Assembly (NCBI RefSeq): GCF_014204545.1
Contig: NZ_JACHLJ010000001.1
Location: 744,001-808,000, forward strand
Source of the DNA: Brevundimonas vesicularis
Lineage (GTDB): Bacteria; Pseudomonadota; Alphaproteobacteria; Caulobacterales; Caulobacteraceae
DNA: 64,000 bases
Reading direction: 5' to 3'
Shown here: positions 17,289-27,565 of the stretch, in pieces
How the letters are laid out: each line of letters begins with the position of its first letter
Numbering within the stretch: position 1 is the first letter of the stretch
Notes under the pieces: model-generated
The model's input: the letters and a program-made list of their open reading frames with translations, nothing else
Told to the model about the DNA's origin: nothing
The model's database searches: none
Program-made: the position numbers and the translations under genes

Positions 17289-19334
17289 TTATGCGACCAG
17301 CATCGCCACCCTGACCGCTGCAGCACCCTTACCCTTGGTCCAGGGATGATCAGCAATGGCGAACGTCAATCGGATCGGCACGTCGCCCTGAAGCCTCTCC
17401 TCAATGACGCGGCGTGAGAACGTTTGAGTGATTGAGTTCGTCGTCACAATACCGAAACGCTGCAATGCAGGCGCAGGCTTGGACTGCGTTTTAAGAGAAC
17501 CAGAGAGGTCATCGAACGGACCCGGGTGCGCGGCATCTTGGATTAGAATTTCCGCCGCTCGATCCCACCAAACTGTGACGATATCGGCAGACCGAAACCG
17601 CTTTCCTCGAGACGCCCAGAGCGCCTCGGCGTAGGCTGAGCCCAGTTCGTCGCGAAGATTCTTCCCCGCGATAAAGGGGGGATTTCCGATGATGAAATGG
17701 GCTTTTGGCCATGTCGGCGCGAAGGGCTCAATATGTCGTATGCCCCCCTTTGATGACGAACAGGGGATTTCAGTCGTCTTCAAGATCGCATCACCCTGTT
17801 CGATGACGCAGTAATCCTTCAAAACTGGATTAGACGTAAGTACTTGGCCCGAGAGCCGGTAATGCCACTGGAGATGGCCGATCCACATGACGACGGTGGC
17901 GATCCAGGCGGCCTGAGGATTTTTTTCGATAACCATGAACTGACGTGGGCCGACCGACAATCCATCGGTCTCCAGCACGCGTTGCGAAACACCCAGCGAC
18001 GCCAGCCGCTCAATAACCTCGCCCTCAAGGCCCTTCATCCTATCCATGGCGATGTAGAGGAAATTGCCCGTGCCACAGGCAGGATCAAGCACGGCGATGT
18101 GGCACAAGGCGTTGTGAAAAGAGTTCGCCAGCTCGCAGGCCTTGCGGAGATCTCCCTCCCGCTCAAACTTATCGATTTGTACGCTGGTTGCTTCCCACTC
18201 GTTCTGCAGTACATCCATGATGGTCGCCTGCACCAACGTCTCGACCATGGCTTTTGGGGTGTAATGCGCTCCAAGTTCGCCCCTCTCCTCGGCGGACAGG
18301 GCATTTTCCATGAGCGCGCCGAAGATCGCAGGCTCGACCTTCGCCCAGTCGCAGGCCGCAGCCTGACAAAGAATATCCAGCTCGCTTTCCGAAACCGCGA
18401 TCGCCGCGTCTTCGGCATACAAGCCGCCGTTGTACCAGAGCATGTCGCATCGAAGGACCGGGCAGTAACCCCCTGTATCCATCGTGCGAAACACCTGACC
18501 GACCGCATTGCTGAAATTCTTAGCAGCCCCCCGATAGCTTTTCAGAAACTCGCCAAAGGCTCGGTCAGGGATCAGTTGAACGCTATCGGCAAACATGGCG
18601 AAAACGCATTGCATGACAAAGACGGCCACGCGCCGTTCCCATGCTGCACGATGAACCGGATCGTTCGCCGCCCCCGCCTCGCGCGAAAAGCGTTTTCGGA
18701 AGGATTGAACCAGGCGTCCCAGAAGCGCAGCGATTTCTGTCGTTGCCTCCTCCACACGCCTTGCAGGGTCCAGCGACATGGGATCGTTCCACACGGCCGG
18801 CAGGCGCTCCCTGACCTTGGGATCGCGCAGATCCGAAAGCGCGATCCGGTAGTTTTCGCGATCGGGATACTGGAGGTAGGTCTTTCCCATTCGGCTAAAG
18901 TCGGACCAGAGTTCAATGGTCCGCCCGACGTCGACCATGATGAGAAACGGCGGCCACTCGTCCAGCGCTCGTGCGTAGCCTTTCGCTTGGGCCCTAGCCT
19001 TCTCCATCTTACGTTCGACAACGTCGGGCCCGACCAGCTTCATCTGCTGCTTGTCGGGGCTGTTAGCCAACTGCTTGGCTGTCTGTTTCGCTTCAAGCAC
19101 GAAACATCCGCGACGATAGCAGTCGATGTAGCCCCAATGGGAGCTGAGGTCGTCGTGACGGAACCTTACGATCCGTTCGAACCCGTAATCGGGGTCGCCG
19201 ACCTTTTCGTCGTTAGGAGCGGCGACGCCGAGAACCCTGCAGAGTTGAATGACGAAGGACTGTGCTGTCTGCCGCTCTGAAGCCGATGCGTTCGTCCAAA
19301 TCCTGATGAAGTCGTCCACATCCATAAGTCGCAC
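17289..19334 (-). CDS. MmeI-like type IIL restriction-modification enzyme, N-terminal part (nuclease and methyltransferase)
   Basis: A 681-residue reading frame (GTG start; an ATG at 19325 preceded by GGGG at 8 bases is the likelier start). Residues 71-83 carry the PD-ExK nuclease signature D-X9-E-x-K (IDCYRR..LEAKQ), with the same spacing as MmeI Asp70-Glu80-Lys82. A helical linker follows, then an adenine methyltransferase with motif I DPACGTGNF (417-425) and motif IV NPPF (551-554). The frame ends at TAA (17289-17291) immediately after VRVAMLVA, the position where homologues run on into target recognition. Base composition is visibly less GC-rich than neighbouring genes, suggesting acquisition. 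The truncated product would lack DNA specificity. Confidence 0.85.
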   Translation of the reverse strand: MRLMDVDDFIRIWTNASASERQTAQSFVIQLCRVLGVAAPNDEKVGDPDYGFERIVRFRHDDLSSHWGYIDCYRRGCFVLEAKQTAKQLANSPDKQQMKLVGPDVVERKMEKARAQAKGYARALDEWPPFLIMVDVGRTIELWSDFSRMGKTYLQYPDRENYRIALSDLRDPKVRERLPAVWNDPMSLDPARRVEEATTEIAALLGRLVQSFRKRFSREAGAANDPVHRAAWERRVAVFVMQCVFAMFADSVQLIPDRAFGEFLKSYRGAAKNFSNAVGQVFRTMDTGGYCPVLRCDMLWYNGGLYAEDAAIAVSESELDILCQAAACDWAKVEPAIFGALMENALSAEERGELGAHYTPKAMVETLVQATIMDVLQNEWEATSVQIDKFEREGDLRKACELANSFHNALCHIAVLDPACGTGNFLYIAMDRMKGLEGEVIERLASLGVSQRVLETDGLSVGPRQFMVIEKNPQAAWIATVVMWIGHLQWHYRLSGQVLTSNPVLKDYCVIEQGDAILKTTEIPCSSSKGGIRHIEPFAPTWPKAHFIIGNPPFIAGKNLRDELGSAYAEALWASRGKRFRSADIVTVWWDRAAEILIQDAAHPGPFDDLSGSLKTQSKPAPALQRFGIVTTNSITQTFSRRVIEERLQGDVPIRLTFAIADHPWTKGKGAAAVRVAMLVA

Positions 19335-19387
19335 CCCAGAACAGGAATGCGTCTTTAGCGTGTGTTTCAGCCGGCCACAACCAGTGA

Positions 19388-20581
19388 TTACGTTCGGCTG
19401 AGAAGCATCGGCTTTCCTAACCAGTAGGACAGTTCAGCAGGTCGCGAGATGTCCCAGATCGCGAAGTCAGCGGCTTTGCCACTTTCCAACGTGCCGATCT
19501 CACCCAACAGACCCAGCGCCCGCGCCGCCTCTCGCGTCGCGCCGGCCAAAGCCTCTTCCGGGGTCAGGCGGAATTGGACGCAGGCGAGGTTCAGCGCGGC
19601 GGTTATGGAAGCGACCGGCGAGGTGCCGGGGTTGCAGTCGGTGGCGACGGCCATCCGGACGCGGTGGCGGCGCAGTCGATCGATGGGCGGCACCTGGGTC
19701 TCGCGCAGCATCAGATAGGCGCCGGGCAACAGGACGGCGACCACGCCGGCTGCGGCCATGGCGGCGACGCCTTCCTCGGTCGCATGTTCGATGTGATCGG
19801 CGGACAGAGCCTTGTATCGCGCCGCGAGGGCCGCACCGCCGCCGTTCGACAACTGGTCGGCATGCAGCTTGACCGGTAGCCCCAGCGCGCGCGCCTTGTC
19901 GAAAAGGCGCGACACTTCTTCGGTCGAGAAGGCGATGGGCTCGCAATAGGCGTCGACCGCATCGACCAGACCTTCGGCATGGGCGGCGGGCAGGATGTGG
20001 TCGATAGCCAGATCGACATAGGCGGCCCGGTCGTCGCGATACTCAGGCGGCACGGCATGCAGGCCCAGATAGCTGGTGCGGACACGCACCCCGCCCTCGC
20101 GCCCGATCCTGCGCGCGACGCGCAGCATCTTCAGCTCGGTCTCGAGATCCAGACCATAGCCGGACTTGATCTCGACGGTGGTGACTCCGGTGGCCTTCAG
20201 CCCCGCCAGACGCGTCATGGCGGAGACGAACAGGTCATCCTCCGACGCGGCGCGCGTGGCCTTCACGGACGAGACGATACCGCCGCCGGACCGCGCGATC
20301 TCTTCATAGGTCGCGCCACCTAGCCGCTGTTCGAACTCGGCCGAACGGTCGCCGCCGAACACCAGATGGGTGTGGCAGTCGATCAGACCCGGCGTGATCC
20401 ATCGTCCGTCCAGCCGGTGGGTTTCAGCCGCTTCTACGGCCGGCAGGTCGGCGCGTGGCCCCACCCAGGCAATGCGGCCATCGGCGGCGACCACGGCGGC
20501 GTCCTGAATCGCGCCATAAGGGACCGGTCCCTCGACCATGGTGGCGACATGACAGTCGATCAGCAAACGGTCGGCCTTCAT
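19388..20581 (-). CDS. hutI: Imidazolonepropionase
   Basis: A 397-residue amidohydrolase opening the imidazolone ring to give N-formimidoyl-L-glutamate, third step of histidine degradation. [14 protein letters not shown] carries the metal-binding His-x-His, VKLHADQL the next His, [12 protein letters not shown] another, and [12 protein letters not shown] the catalytic Asp. The start [12 protein letters not shown] at 20581 has AAGGAG at 8 bases; a 45-codon upstream extension inside hutC lacks family similarity. The ATG overlaps the hutC stop (ATGA). It is the last gene of the hutF-hutC-hutI operon. Confidence 0.94.
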   Translation of the reverse strand: MKADRLLIDCHVATMVEGPVPYGAIQDAAVVAADGRIAWVGPRADLPAVEAAETHRLDGRWITPGLIDCHTHLVFGGDRSAEFEQRLGGATYEEIARSGGGIVSSVKATRAASEDDLFVSAMTRLAGLKATGVTTVEIKSGYGLDLETELKMLRVARRIGREGGVRVRTSYLGLHAVPPEYRDDRAAYVDLAIDHILPAAHAEGLVDAVDAYCEPIAFSTEEVSRLFDKARALGLPVKLHADQLSNGGGAALAARYKALSADHIEHATEEGVAAMAAAGVVAVLLPGAYLMLRETQVPPIDRLRRHRVRMAVATDCNPGTSPVASITAALNLACVQFRLTPEEALAGATREAARALGLLGEIGTLESGKAADFAIWDISRPAELSYWLGKPMLLSRT

Positions 20582-21303
20582 CGGCGAGGCTCCTTGGCCA
20601 GAACGGGTGAATGGGCTGACGAGAAGCGCGCGACCAGATCGTAGCGGTCGCCAGGAAAAGTCTGCCAGACCCGCGTTACCCCCTGCCCGTCGCGCCATGT
20701 CCGCCGCTCGACGCACAGACAGGCGGCGCCGGGCTTGAGCTCCAGCAGGCGCGCAGCGCGGGCGTCCGCCGCGATCGCTGAAATGCGGTTCTCAGCCTCG
20801 GTCCAGGGCGCGGAGTCCAAGAGCCAGCTTCCCGGCGGAACTGTATGAAAATCTACGTTTATCGCTTGAGGCGCCGCGCCTAGGGCGATGAGCCGATGTT
20901 CCAACGCCAGGGGCGCGTTGTCAGCGCTGTGCAGGCAGGTCAGATCCAGCAGAAGGCCACCCGACGCCAGTTCGATTTCCTCCTCACCTTCCGGCTCGCG
21001 TTCGATCCGGTTCAGCAGGACATAGCCGTAAGTCTGCCCGCGCTCGATCACCTCGGCCCGCAGATCGGGAATAGCCAGGACGGCGGCGTGGGCCTTGGGC
21101 TGGGCGACGAAGGTGCCGGCGCGACGTCGGCGCGTCACCAGCCCCCGCCCCGCCAGTTCCGAGATGGCCTTGGACACCGTCATGCGCGAACAGCCGTAGC
21201 GTTCGGTCAGCTCATGTTCGAACGGAATGCGGTCGCCGGGCGATAGCTCGCCGGACAGGATAAGCCCTTCCAGATCCGCGTAGATGCGGCGATGCAGGCT
21301 CAC
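20578..21303 (-). CDS. hutC: Histidine utilisation repressor, GntR/HutC family
   Basis: A 241-residue regulator. Residues 1-66 form a winged helix of the GntR type ([25 protein letters not shown]), and about 90-235 a UTRA ligand domain ([10 protein letters not shown].. [25 protein letters not shown]). HutC proteins repress hut genes and are released by urocanate. It lies between hutF and hutI with four-base overlaps at both ends, so it is autoregulated with the operon it controls. A perfect 14-bp palindrome in the hutF-hutG divergent spacer is the probable operator. Confidence 0.94.
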   Translation of the reverse strand: MSLHRRIYADLEGLILSGELSPGDRIPFEHELTERYGCSRMTVSKAISELAGRGLVTRRRRAGTFVAQPKAHAAVLAIPDLRAEVIERGQTYGYVLLNRIEREPEGEEEIELASGGLLLDLTCLHSADNAPLALEHRLIALGAAPQAINVDFHTVPPGSWLLDSAPWTEAENRISAIAADARAARLLELKPGAACLCVERRTWRDGQGVTRVWQTFPGDRYDLVARFSSAHSPVLAKEPRR

Positions 21304-22676
21304 CCCAACACCGCCGACAAGGCTTTGCGATAACGCGCCTCAATGCCGTCCCGCGCGATGTGGCGGCCGTCTCTCACGACCTCCCGCCCCTCGCGCCAAA
21401 CCGACGCAATCGAGCCCGTCGGCGCGCCGAATATCCAGCTGTCCAGCACCGCATCGCCCGACCGTCCCGCAAAGGCGACGCCGCTCGTATCCAGCGATAC
21501 GATGTCCGCCGACGCGCCGATACTTAGCCCCGACGCCGCGCCCGTCGCCTGGACGCCGCCCGCCAACGCGCGATCAAACAAGGCGCGGCCCGTCGAGCGT
21601 TCAGGGTCCGCCATGACGGCGCGACCGCGCAGCGTCAGCCGCTGGCTGTATTCGAGCATCCGCAGTTCGTCGGCCACGCCGATCTGCACGTTGGAATCGG
21701 TTCCGATACCAAACCGGCCGCCGGCGCGCGTGAAATCGACCGCCGGGAAGACGCCGTCGCCCAGATTGGCCTCCGTGATCGGGCACAGACCGACGACGGC
21801 GCCGCGCGCGAAGAGGCCGCGCCACTCCGCCTCAGTCACATGGGTGGAGTGGATCAGGCACCAGCGCGGATCGACCGGCGCATTGGCCAAGAGCCATTCG
21901 ACCGGCCGAGCGCCAGACCAGGCCAGGCAGTCCGCGACCTCCTTGGTCTGCTCGGCGACATGGATATGAATCGGCCCGTCGCCCGCAAGCGCAGGCATGG
22001 CCGTCAGTTCATCCGGGCTGACGGCGCGCAGGCTGTGCGGCGCCGCGCCGACCACCGCTTCGGGCAGATCGGCGGTCAGGGTCCGGCATCGCGCGACCAG
22101 ATCGGCGAACCCGTCCAGATCGTTGATGAAGCGCCGCTGGCCATACGACGGCGGCTGTCCGCCGAACCCGGCATGAGCGTAGAAGACCGGCAGCAGGGTC
22201 AGGGCGATGCCCGTCGCCTGCGCCGCCGCCACGATCCGCGCGGCGATCTCCGCCCGGTCCGAATAGGCCGCGCCCGACGGGTCGTTGTGTAGATAATGGA
22301 ACTCGGCGACGCGGGTGAAGCCGCCTTCCAGCATCTCCATGAAGGCCAGGGCCGTGATCGCCTCGATCTCTTCCGGACCGCCCCGATCAAGGAAGCGGTA
22401 CATCAGCTCGCGCCACGTCCAGAAGTCGTCGTCCGAAGGCCCCCTCGCCTCGGTGAGGCCAGCCATGGCGCGCTGAAAGGCGTGGCTGTGGACATTGGCG
22501 ACGCCCGGCAAGGCGACACCGCCTCCCTCGTCCGCCGGGCTGCGCGCCACATCTACTTCAAGACTGACGATCCGCCTGCCCGAGATGCCGATGCGGACAT
22601 CGCGCCCCCAGCCGTCCGGCAGCAGGGCCGCCTCGAACCATAGGGTGCGATCCACAGGCTGCGGCTGAAGGGTCAC
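21300..22676 (-). CDS. hutF: Formimidoylglutamate deiminase
   Basis: A 458-residue amidohydrolase that deiminates N-formimidoyl-L-glutamate to N-formyl-L-glutamate and ammonia, the branch used by organisms having five-step histidine catabolism. Metal ligands are in GVANVHSHAFQRAM, IHIHVAEQ, CLIHSTHVTEAEW and GIGTDSNVQI. LWFEAALLPDGWGRDVRI is the usual N terminus; the start chosen is GTG at 22676, because an upstream GTG at 22721 would place the coding region across the palindromic operator. First gene of the hutF-hutC-hutI operon; overlaps hutC by four bases. Presence of hutG divergently confirms the formylglutamate route. Confidence 0.92.
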   Translation of the reverse strand: MTLQPQPVDRTLWFEAALLPDGWGRDVRIGISGRRIVSLEVDVARSPADEGGGVALPGVANVHSHAFQRAMAGLTEARGPSDDDFWTWRELMYRFLDRGGPEEIEAITALAFMEMLEGGFTRVAEFHYLHNDPSGAAYSDRAEIAARIVAAAQATGIALTLLPVFYAHAGFGGQPPSYGQRRFINDLDGFADLVARCRTLTADLPEAVVGAAPHSLRAVSPDELTAMPALAGDGPIHIHVAEQTKEVADCLAWSGARPVEWLLANAPVDPRWCLIHSTHVTEAEWRGLFARGAVVGLCPITEANLGDGVFPAVDFTRAGGRFGIGTDSNVQIGVADELRMLEYSQRLTLRGRAVMADPERSTGRALFDRALAGGVQATGAASGLSIGASADIVSLDTSGVAFAGRSGDAVLDSWIFGAPTGSIASVWREGREVVRDGRHIARDGIEARYRKALSAVLG

Positions 22677-22703
22677 TGGACAGGTCCGTGTCGTTGAGAT
22701 CAA

Positions 22704-22717
22704 TATGTCTAGACATA
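22704..22717. promoter_or_regulatory. Probable HutC operator (perfect 14-bp palindrome)
   Basis: TATGTCTAGACATA is a perfect palindrome between the divergent hutF (start 22676) and hutG (start 22754). The core GTCTAGAC fits the GT(N)TAAC-like symmetry bound by HutC-subfamily GntR regulators. Its place lets one dimer control both operons. The promoters themselves are not clear enough to call. Confidence 0.65.
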
Positions 22718-22753
22718 CCACGGTGGATCGATTTGGCGAGGGAGGCCGAACGG

Positions 22754-23572
22754 ATGCAGGACTGGCTGACCATCCACGAAGGTTCGGCGCCGCTGGTGAT
22801 CGGCCTGCCGCACACGGGGACCGAGATTCCGGCCGCCATCGAGGCGCGGATGGCCTCGCCTTGGCTCGCGCGCAAGGATGCGGACTGGTGGGTGGATCGG
22901 CTGTACGACTTCGCGATCGACATGGGCGCGACCCTGGTGCGAACGGGCGTGTCCCGCAGCGTCATCGACGTAAATCGCGATCCGTCAGGCGTCTCGCTTT
23001 ATCCCGGCATGACCACGACCGGCCTGTGCCCGACCGAGACTTTCGACGGCGAGCCGCTGTATCAGGCTGGCCAGGAACCCGACACGGCCGAAATCGCCGA
23101 GCGACGCACGGTCTGGTTCGATCCCTATCACGCCGCCCTGCAAGCCCAGCTAGAGCGACTGCGGAACCAAGGTCCGGTCGTTCTCTACGACGCCCATTCG
23201 ATCCGGTCTGTCGTGCCACGCCTGTTCAAGGGGGAACTGCCTCAATTCAATATCGGCGACAACGACGGCGCCACGTGCGCTGGCGAGCTGACGCAGGCTG
23301 TCGAAGAAGCCTGTGCGATCAGCGGCGAGAGCGTGGTCGTCAACGGCCGCTTCAAGGGCGGCTGGACCACGCGCCATTACGGTCAACCCGACACAGGTGT
23401 TCACGCCATCCAGATGGAACTGGCGGACCGGGGCTACATCCTCGATCCCGCCGGCCCGGTGTCGCCCGACAACTGGCCGAGCCCCTATGAGCCGGACCGC
23501 GCCGAGGCGATGCGCGGCCATCTGCGCCGCGTTCTGACCGCCTGCATCGCCTTCGCCGAGAGCCAACGATGA
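22754..23572 (+). CDS. hutG: N-formylglutamate deformylase
   Basis: A 272-residue zinc amidohydrolase (FGase family) that splits N-formylglutamate into glutamate and formate, last step of the pathway. Family signposts are [37 protein letters not shown] and [13 protein letters not shown]. The start [10 protein letters not shown] at 22754 has GGAGG at 8 bases; an in-frame ATG at 22688 would run through the operator and is less likely. It overlaps hutU by four bases and heads the hutG-hutU-hutH operon. Confidence 0.94.
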   Translation: MQDWLTIHEGSAPLVIGLPHTGTEIPAAIEARMASPWLARKDADWWVDRLYDFAIDMGATLVRTGVSRSVIDVNRDPSGVSLYPGMTTTGLCPTETFDGEPLYQAGQEPDTAEIAERRTVWFDPYHAALQAQLERLRNQGPVVLYDAHSIRSVVPRLFKGELPQFNIGDNDGATCAGELTQAVEEACAISGESVVVNGRFKGGWTTRHYGQPDTGVHAIQMELADRGYILDPAGPVSPDNWPSPYEPDRAEAMRGHLRRVLTACIAFAESQR

Positions 23573-25233
23573 ACACGCCCAACGCCCGGATCGTCCGCAG
23601 CCCACGCGGCCCGGAAAAGACCGCCAAGACCTGGGCCGCCGAAGCGGCCATGCGTATGCTTATGAACAATCTCGATCCCGAGGTGGCCGAGCGGCCCCAG
23701 GACCTCGTCGTCTATGGCGGCATTGGCAAGGCGGCGCGGGATTGGGCGGCGTTCGACAGGATCGTCGAAACCCTGCAGGCGCTCGAGGCCGACGAGACCC
23801 TGCTGGTGCAATCCGGCAAGCCGGTCGGCGTCTTCCGCACCCATGCCGACGCCCCGCGCGTGCTGATCGCCAACTCAAACCTGGTGCCGAAATGGGCGAC
23901 CTGGGAGCATTTCACCGAACTCGATCGCAAGGGCTTGGCCATGTATGGCCAGATGACTGCCGGCTCGTGGATCTACATCGGCACGCAAGGCATCGTCCAA
24001 GGCACCTACGAAACCTTCATGGAGGCCGGCCGCCAGCACTACGGCGGCGACTGGTCGGGCAAGTGGATCCTGACCGCAGGCCTGGGCGGCATGGGCGGGG
24101 CCCAGCCTCTGGCCGCGACCATGGCGGGCGCATCCTGCATCACGATCGAATGCCAACGCAGCCGCATCGAGTTCCGTCTGCGGACGCGCTACGTCGACGT
24201 CATGGCCGAAACCCTGGACGAGGCCCTGGCGCTGCTGGAGCAATCGTTCCGGGACAAGAAACCCTTGTCGATCGGCCTGTTGGGCAATGCAGCCGATCTG
24301 TTGCCTGAAATGGTTCGTCGCGGCGTGCGGCCCGATCTGGTCACCGACCAGACCAGCGCGCACGATCTGATCAACGGCTACCTCCCCGCCGGCTGGACCG
24401 TCGCGGAGTGGGAAGACAAGCGCGTCAGTGATCCCGACAGCGTCGCCGCCGCCGCGCGCACCTCCATCGTCACTCACGTGAAGGCCATGCTCGACTTCCA
24501 GGCGATGGGCGTGCCGACCACCGACTACGGCAACAACATCCGTCAGGTCGCCTTCGACGCGGGCGTGACGAACGCTTTCGACTTCCCCGGCTTCGTGCCC
24601 GCCTACATCCGTCCGCTGTTCTGTCGGGGCATCGGGCCGTTCCGCTGGGCGGCCCTGACCGGCGATCCGGAAGATATCAGAAAGACAGACGCGGCGATGA
24701 AGCGCCTGTTCCCCGACAATACGGGTTTGCACCGCTGGCTCGACATGGCGGGCGACCGCATTGCTTTTCAAGGGCTTCCGGCGCGTATTTGCTGGATCGG
24801 ATTGGGTGATCGGCACCGCGCTGGCCTGATGTTCAACGACATGGTGGCGTCGGGCGAACTATCCGGCCCCATCGTCATCGGCCGCGATCATCTGGACAGC
24901 GGCTCGGTCGCCAGCCCGAACCGCGAGACCGAGGCCATGATGGACGGCTCGGACGCCGTTTCCGACTGGCCTCTGTTGAACGCCCTGCTGAACACGGCCT
25001 CGGGCGCCAGCTGGGTGTCGCTGCACCACGGCGGCGGCGTCGGCATGGGCTATTCCCAGCACTCGGGCGTCGTCATCGTCGCGGACGGCACGCCGGAAGC
25101 CGCCCGACGGCTCGAGCAGGTGCTGTGGAACGACCCCGCTACGGGCGTCATGCGTCACGCTGACGCCGGCTATGAGATCGCCCGCGCCGCCGCGCGCGAG
25201 CACGAACTGAACCTTTCGAGCCTGAAGGCCTGA
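23569..25233 (+). CDS. hutU: Urocanate hydratase
   Basis: A 554-residue urocanase adding water to urocanate to form imidazolonepropionate, using tightly bound NAD+ as electrophile. Conserved stretches include the start of the NAD fold [57 protein letters not shown] and [19 protein letters not shown] near the C terminus. Length is standard. Middle gene of hutG-hutU-hutH, four-base overlap with hutG and three bases from hutH. Confidence 0.97.
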   Translation: MNTPNARIVRSPRGPEKTAKTWAAEAAMRMLMNNLDPEVAERPQDLVVYGGIGKAARDWAAFDRIVETLQALEADETLLVQSGKPVGVFRTHADAPRVLIANSNLVPKWATWEHFTELDRKGLAMYGQMTAGSWIYIGTQGIVQGTYETFMEAGRQHYGGDWSGKWILTAGLGGMGGAQPLAATMAGASCITIECQRSRIEFRLRTRYVDVMAETLDEALALLEQSFRDKKPLSIGLLGNAADLLPEMVRRGVRPDLVTDQTSAHDLINGYLPAGWTVAEWEDKRVSDPDSVAAAARTSIVTHVKAMLDFQAMGVPTTDYGNNIRQVAFDAGVTNAFDFPGFVPAYIRPLFCRGIGPFRWAALTGDPEDIRKTDAAMKRLFPDNTGLHRWLDMAGDRIAFQGLPARICWIGLGDRHRAGLMFNDMVASGELSGPIVIGRDHLDSGSVASPNRETEAMMDGSDAVSDWPLLNALLNTASGASWVSLHHGGGVGMGYSQHSGVVIVADGTPEAARRLEQVLWNDPATGVMRHADAGYEIARAAAREHELNLSSLKA

Positions 25234-25236
25234 ACC

Positions 25237-26766
25237 ATGACCGCGATCACTCTCGGCCAGTCGCCTCTCACGCTTACTCAGCTTCGTGCGGTGCTGGAGG
25301 GCCCTGCTATCGTCTCACTGACGCCCGCCGCCTGGGCCGATGTGGAAAGGGGCGCAGCGACCATCGCCGCCATCGTGGCCGAGGGGCGCACCGTCTATGG
25401 CGTCAACACCGGCTTCGGCCTGCTGGCCAACACGTCCATCGCGCCTGAAGATCTGGAGACGCTGCAGCGTAATCTGGTTCTCAGCCACGCCTGTGGCGTC
25501 GGGCCGCTGCTGCCGGATGCGGTGACCCGTCTTTTGATGGTGCTGAAGATCGCCAGTCTGTCGCGCGGCGCCTCGGGCATTCGGCGCGAGACGCTGGAGG
25601 CCCTGATCGCCCTGGTCAACGCGGACGTCCTGCCCTGCATTCCATCCAAGGGATCGGTCGGCGCCTCGGGCGACCTGGCGCCCCTTGCTCATATGTCCTG
25701 CGTCCTGATCGGCGTGGGCGAGGCGCGGCTGAACGGCGAGACTTTAGAGGCCGAAACGGCTCTGGCGAAGGTCGGCCTCACTCCCCTGACGCTCGGCCCG
25801 AAGGAAGGCTTGGCCCTGCTGAACGGCACCCAGTGTTCGACGGCCCTGGCCTTGGCGGGTCTGTTCGCGGCAGAGGCGGCGTTCGCCGCCGGGATCGCCG
25901 CCGGGGCCTTGTCGGTCGATGCGCTTAAAGGGTCCGACGCGCCCTTTGATCATCGCATCCACGCCCTGCGCGGCCAGCCCGGCCAAATCGCCGTCGCCGC
26001 CCGCCTGCGCGAGCTGATGGCCGGCTCCGCCATCCGCGACAGTCACCGCGACGACTGCTCCAAGGTCCAGGACCCCTACTCCCTGCGCTGCCAGCCCCAG
26101 GTCATGGGCGCGGTCCTCGATGTGTTGACCAGCGCCGCCGCCACGCTTGCGCGCGAGGCGAACGCCGTGACCGACAATCCGCTGGTCTTCATCGAGGATG
26201 GCGACGTCATTTCGGGCGGCAACTTTCACGCCGAACCCGTTGCTTTCGCTGCCGATCAGATCGCCATGGCGCTCTGCGAGATCGGCAATATCTCCGAACG
26301 CCGCACCTCGATCCTGGTCGATCCCAAGATGAGCGAACTGCCGGCCTTCTTGGTCAGGGAAAGCGGGCTGAACTCCGGCTTCATGATCGCCCAGGTGACG
26401 GCTGCGGCCCTGATTGCCGAGAACCGCATGGTCGCTCATCCGTGCAGCGTAGACACCGTTCCCACCAGCGCCAATCAGGAAGATCACGTCAGCATGGCCA
26501 CCCACGGCGCGCGCCGCCTGCTGGACATGGCCGAGAACACGGCGACGGTGGTCGGCATCGAGCTGCTAGCGGCGGCGCAGGGACTGGAGTTCCATCGGCC
26601 GCTCACCAGCTCGCCGGCGTTGGAACAGGTCTTCGCCATCGTCCGCGAGGCCGCCGCCCCCTATGCCAGCGACCAGTATTTCGCCCCTGACATCGCCCGT
26701 GCGACCGACGCCGTGCGCACAGGTCGTTACCGGACCTTTGCGGCGGACCTTCTGCCTTCGGCCTGA
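25237..26766 (+). CDS. hutH: Histidine ammonia-lyase
   Basis: A 509-residue lyase converting histidine to trans-urocanate and ammonia, the first step of degradation. The Ala143-Ser144-Gly145 triad in [12 protein letters not shown] cyclises to the MIO prosthetic group; Tyr in [11 protein letters not shown] is the catalytic base, and [14 protein letters not shown] and [17 protein letters not shown] are further signatures. Cytosolic tetramer in characterised members. It ends six bases before the convergent mntP stop with no obvious separate terminator. Confidence 0.97.
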   Translation: MTAITLGQSPLTLTQLRAVLEGPAIVSLTPAAWADVERGAATIAAIVAEGRTVYGVNTGFGLLANTSIAPEDLETLQRNLVLSHACGVGPLLPDAVTRLLMVLKIASLSRGASGIRRETLEALIALVNADVLPCIPSKGSVGASGDLAPLAHMSCVLIGVGEARLNGETLEAETALAKVGLTPLTLGPKEGLALLNGTQCSTALALAGLFAAEAAFAAGIAAGALSVDALKGSDAPFDHRIHALRGQPGQIAVAARLRELMAGSAIRDSHRDDCSKVQDPYSLRCQPQVMGAVLDVLTSAAATLAREANAVTDNPLVFIEDGDVISGGNFHAEPVAFAADQIAMALCEIGNISERRTSILVDPKMSELPAFLVRESGLNSGFMIAQVTAAALIAENRMVAHPCSVDTVPTSANQEDHVSMATHGARRLLDMAENTATVVGIELLAAAQGLEFHRPLTSSPALEQVFAIVREAAAPYASDQYFAPDIARATDAVRTGRYRTFAADLLPSA

Positions 26767-26772
26767 TCCGGC

Positions 26773-27345
26773 TCAGCCGCCGAGAACACCCAGGTGTTCC
26801 AGCAGGATGGCCGTGCCCAGACCGATCAGGGCCACGCCGCCGATGATCTCGGCCGTCTTGCCGAAGCGCGTGCCAACGGCCTTGCCGATCAACATGCCGA
26901 TGGTGGTCAACACGAAGGTGGTGAAGCCGATCGAGGCGGCGATCACCCAGATATTGGCTCCGATGAAGGCCAGCCCCACGCCGACGGCCGCGGCGTCGAT
27001 GCTGGTGCCGACCGCCGTCGCCACGAGCGCCCAGGGGCCCGACCGGCGCGGCGCCTCATCCTCGGCCGCGCCCCGCGGTTGAACGCCTTCCCAGATCATC
27101 TTGCCGCCGACGATCAGCAGCAGGGTGAAGGCGATCCAGTGATCCACCTTCTCGACCAGACCGGCGGCGATGATGCCCAATCCCCAGCCGATCAGGGGGG
27201 TGATCGCTTCGATCACGCCGAAGACCAGACCGGCCTTGACGGCGTCCTTGACGGCAGGTCGATGCGACGCCCCGCGTCCGACGGCGGCCGCAAAGGCGTC
27301 CGTGGACATGCTGAGCGAGAGAATGGCGATGGCGCCTGGGGTCAT
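26773..27345 (-). CDS. mntP: Manganese efflux pump MntP
   Basis: A 190-residue inner-membrane protein with six hydrophobic segments arranged as two similar halves. The N terminus LSLSMSTDAFAAAVGRG matches the conserved MSxDAFAxSxxxG of MntP, with the second-half counterpart GTSIDAAAVGVGLAF carrying the paired Asp. It exports Mn2+ when it is in excess. The start at 27345 aligns with the family; longer frames upstream run into the leader RNA. The yybP-ykoY type riboswitch upstream on the same strand predicts induction by Mn2+. Confidence 0.93.
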   Translation of the reverse strand: MTPGAIAILSLSMSTDAFAAAVGRGASHRPAVKDAVKAGLVFGVIEAITPLIGWGLGIIAAGLVEKVDHWIAFTLLLIVGGKMIWEGVQPRGAAEDEAPRRSGPWALVATAVGTSIDAAAVGVGLAFIGANIWVIAASIGFTTFVLTTIGMLIGKAVGTRFGKTAEIIGGVALIGLGTAILLEHLGVLGG

Positions 27346-27408
27346 GAAACAGCACTCGACCGGACGCGTGACAGCGGTCCTGCACCGGCCGGTCGCGGCA
27401 TCAGGACA

Positions 27409-27516
27409 CGCTGGTCTCGCTAGGCGGTGATAGTCCGCTGATCGCGCCACGCGCCGAAGCGCGAGTATGTTGACGCGATCCCGACGACGAACGCCGGAAG
27501 CTACTCCCCAACAGGA
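27409..27516 (-). promoter_or_regulatory. yybP-ykoY family Mn2+ riboswitch upstream of mntP
   Basis: Reading the minus strand, the element contains the two diagnostic Mn-sensing loops: GGGGAGTAGC (27509-27500) and GTCAACATACTCG (about 27474-27462), and closes with TAGCGAGACC (27421-27412). A P1 helix pairs TGTTGG with CCAGCG. The arm with the second loop is bounded by GATCGCG/CGCGATC. These match the yybP-ykoY consensus found before Mn exporters. Downstream, GCGACCGG can pair with CCGGTCGA near the mntP start, which suggests control of ribosome access. Confidence 0.88.
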
Positions 27517-27565
27517 GGCGGCTCTCTACACGCCGCTTCCCGCGCTTGGCAACCTCACAGGTCGA

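Noticed and set aside
17844..19280. Plus-strand 478-codon frame over the MmeI-like gene
   Set aside because: Antisense to nuclease and methylase motifs; no family pattern in its translation.
15921..19334. Wider phage-defence island around the restriction-modification gene
   Set aside because: Flanking genes are a two-component pair and hut catabolism; no helicase, BREX, DISARM or toxin genes are adjacent.
20582..20716. Upstream extension of hutI to 20716
   Set aside because: The first 45 residues lie inside hutC and lack amidohydrolase similarity; an AAGGAG site supports 20581.
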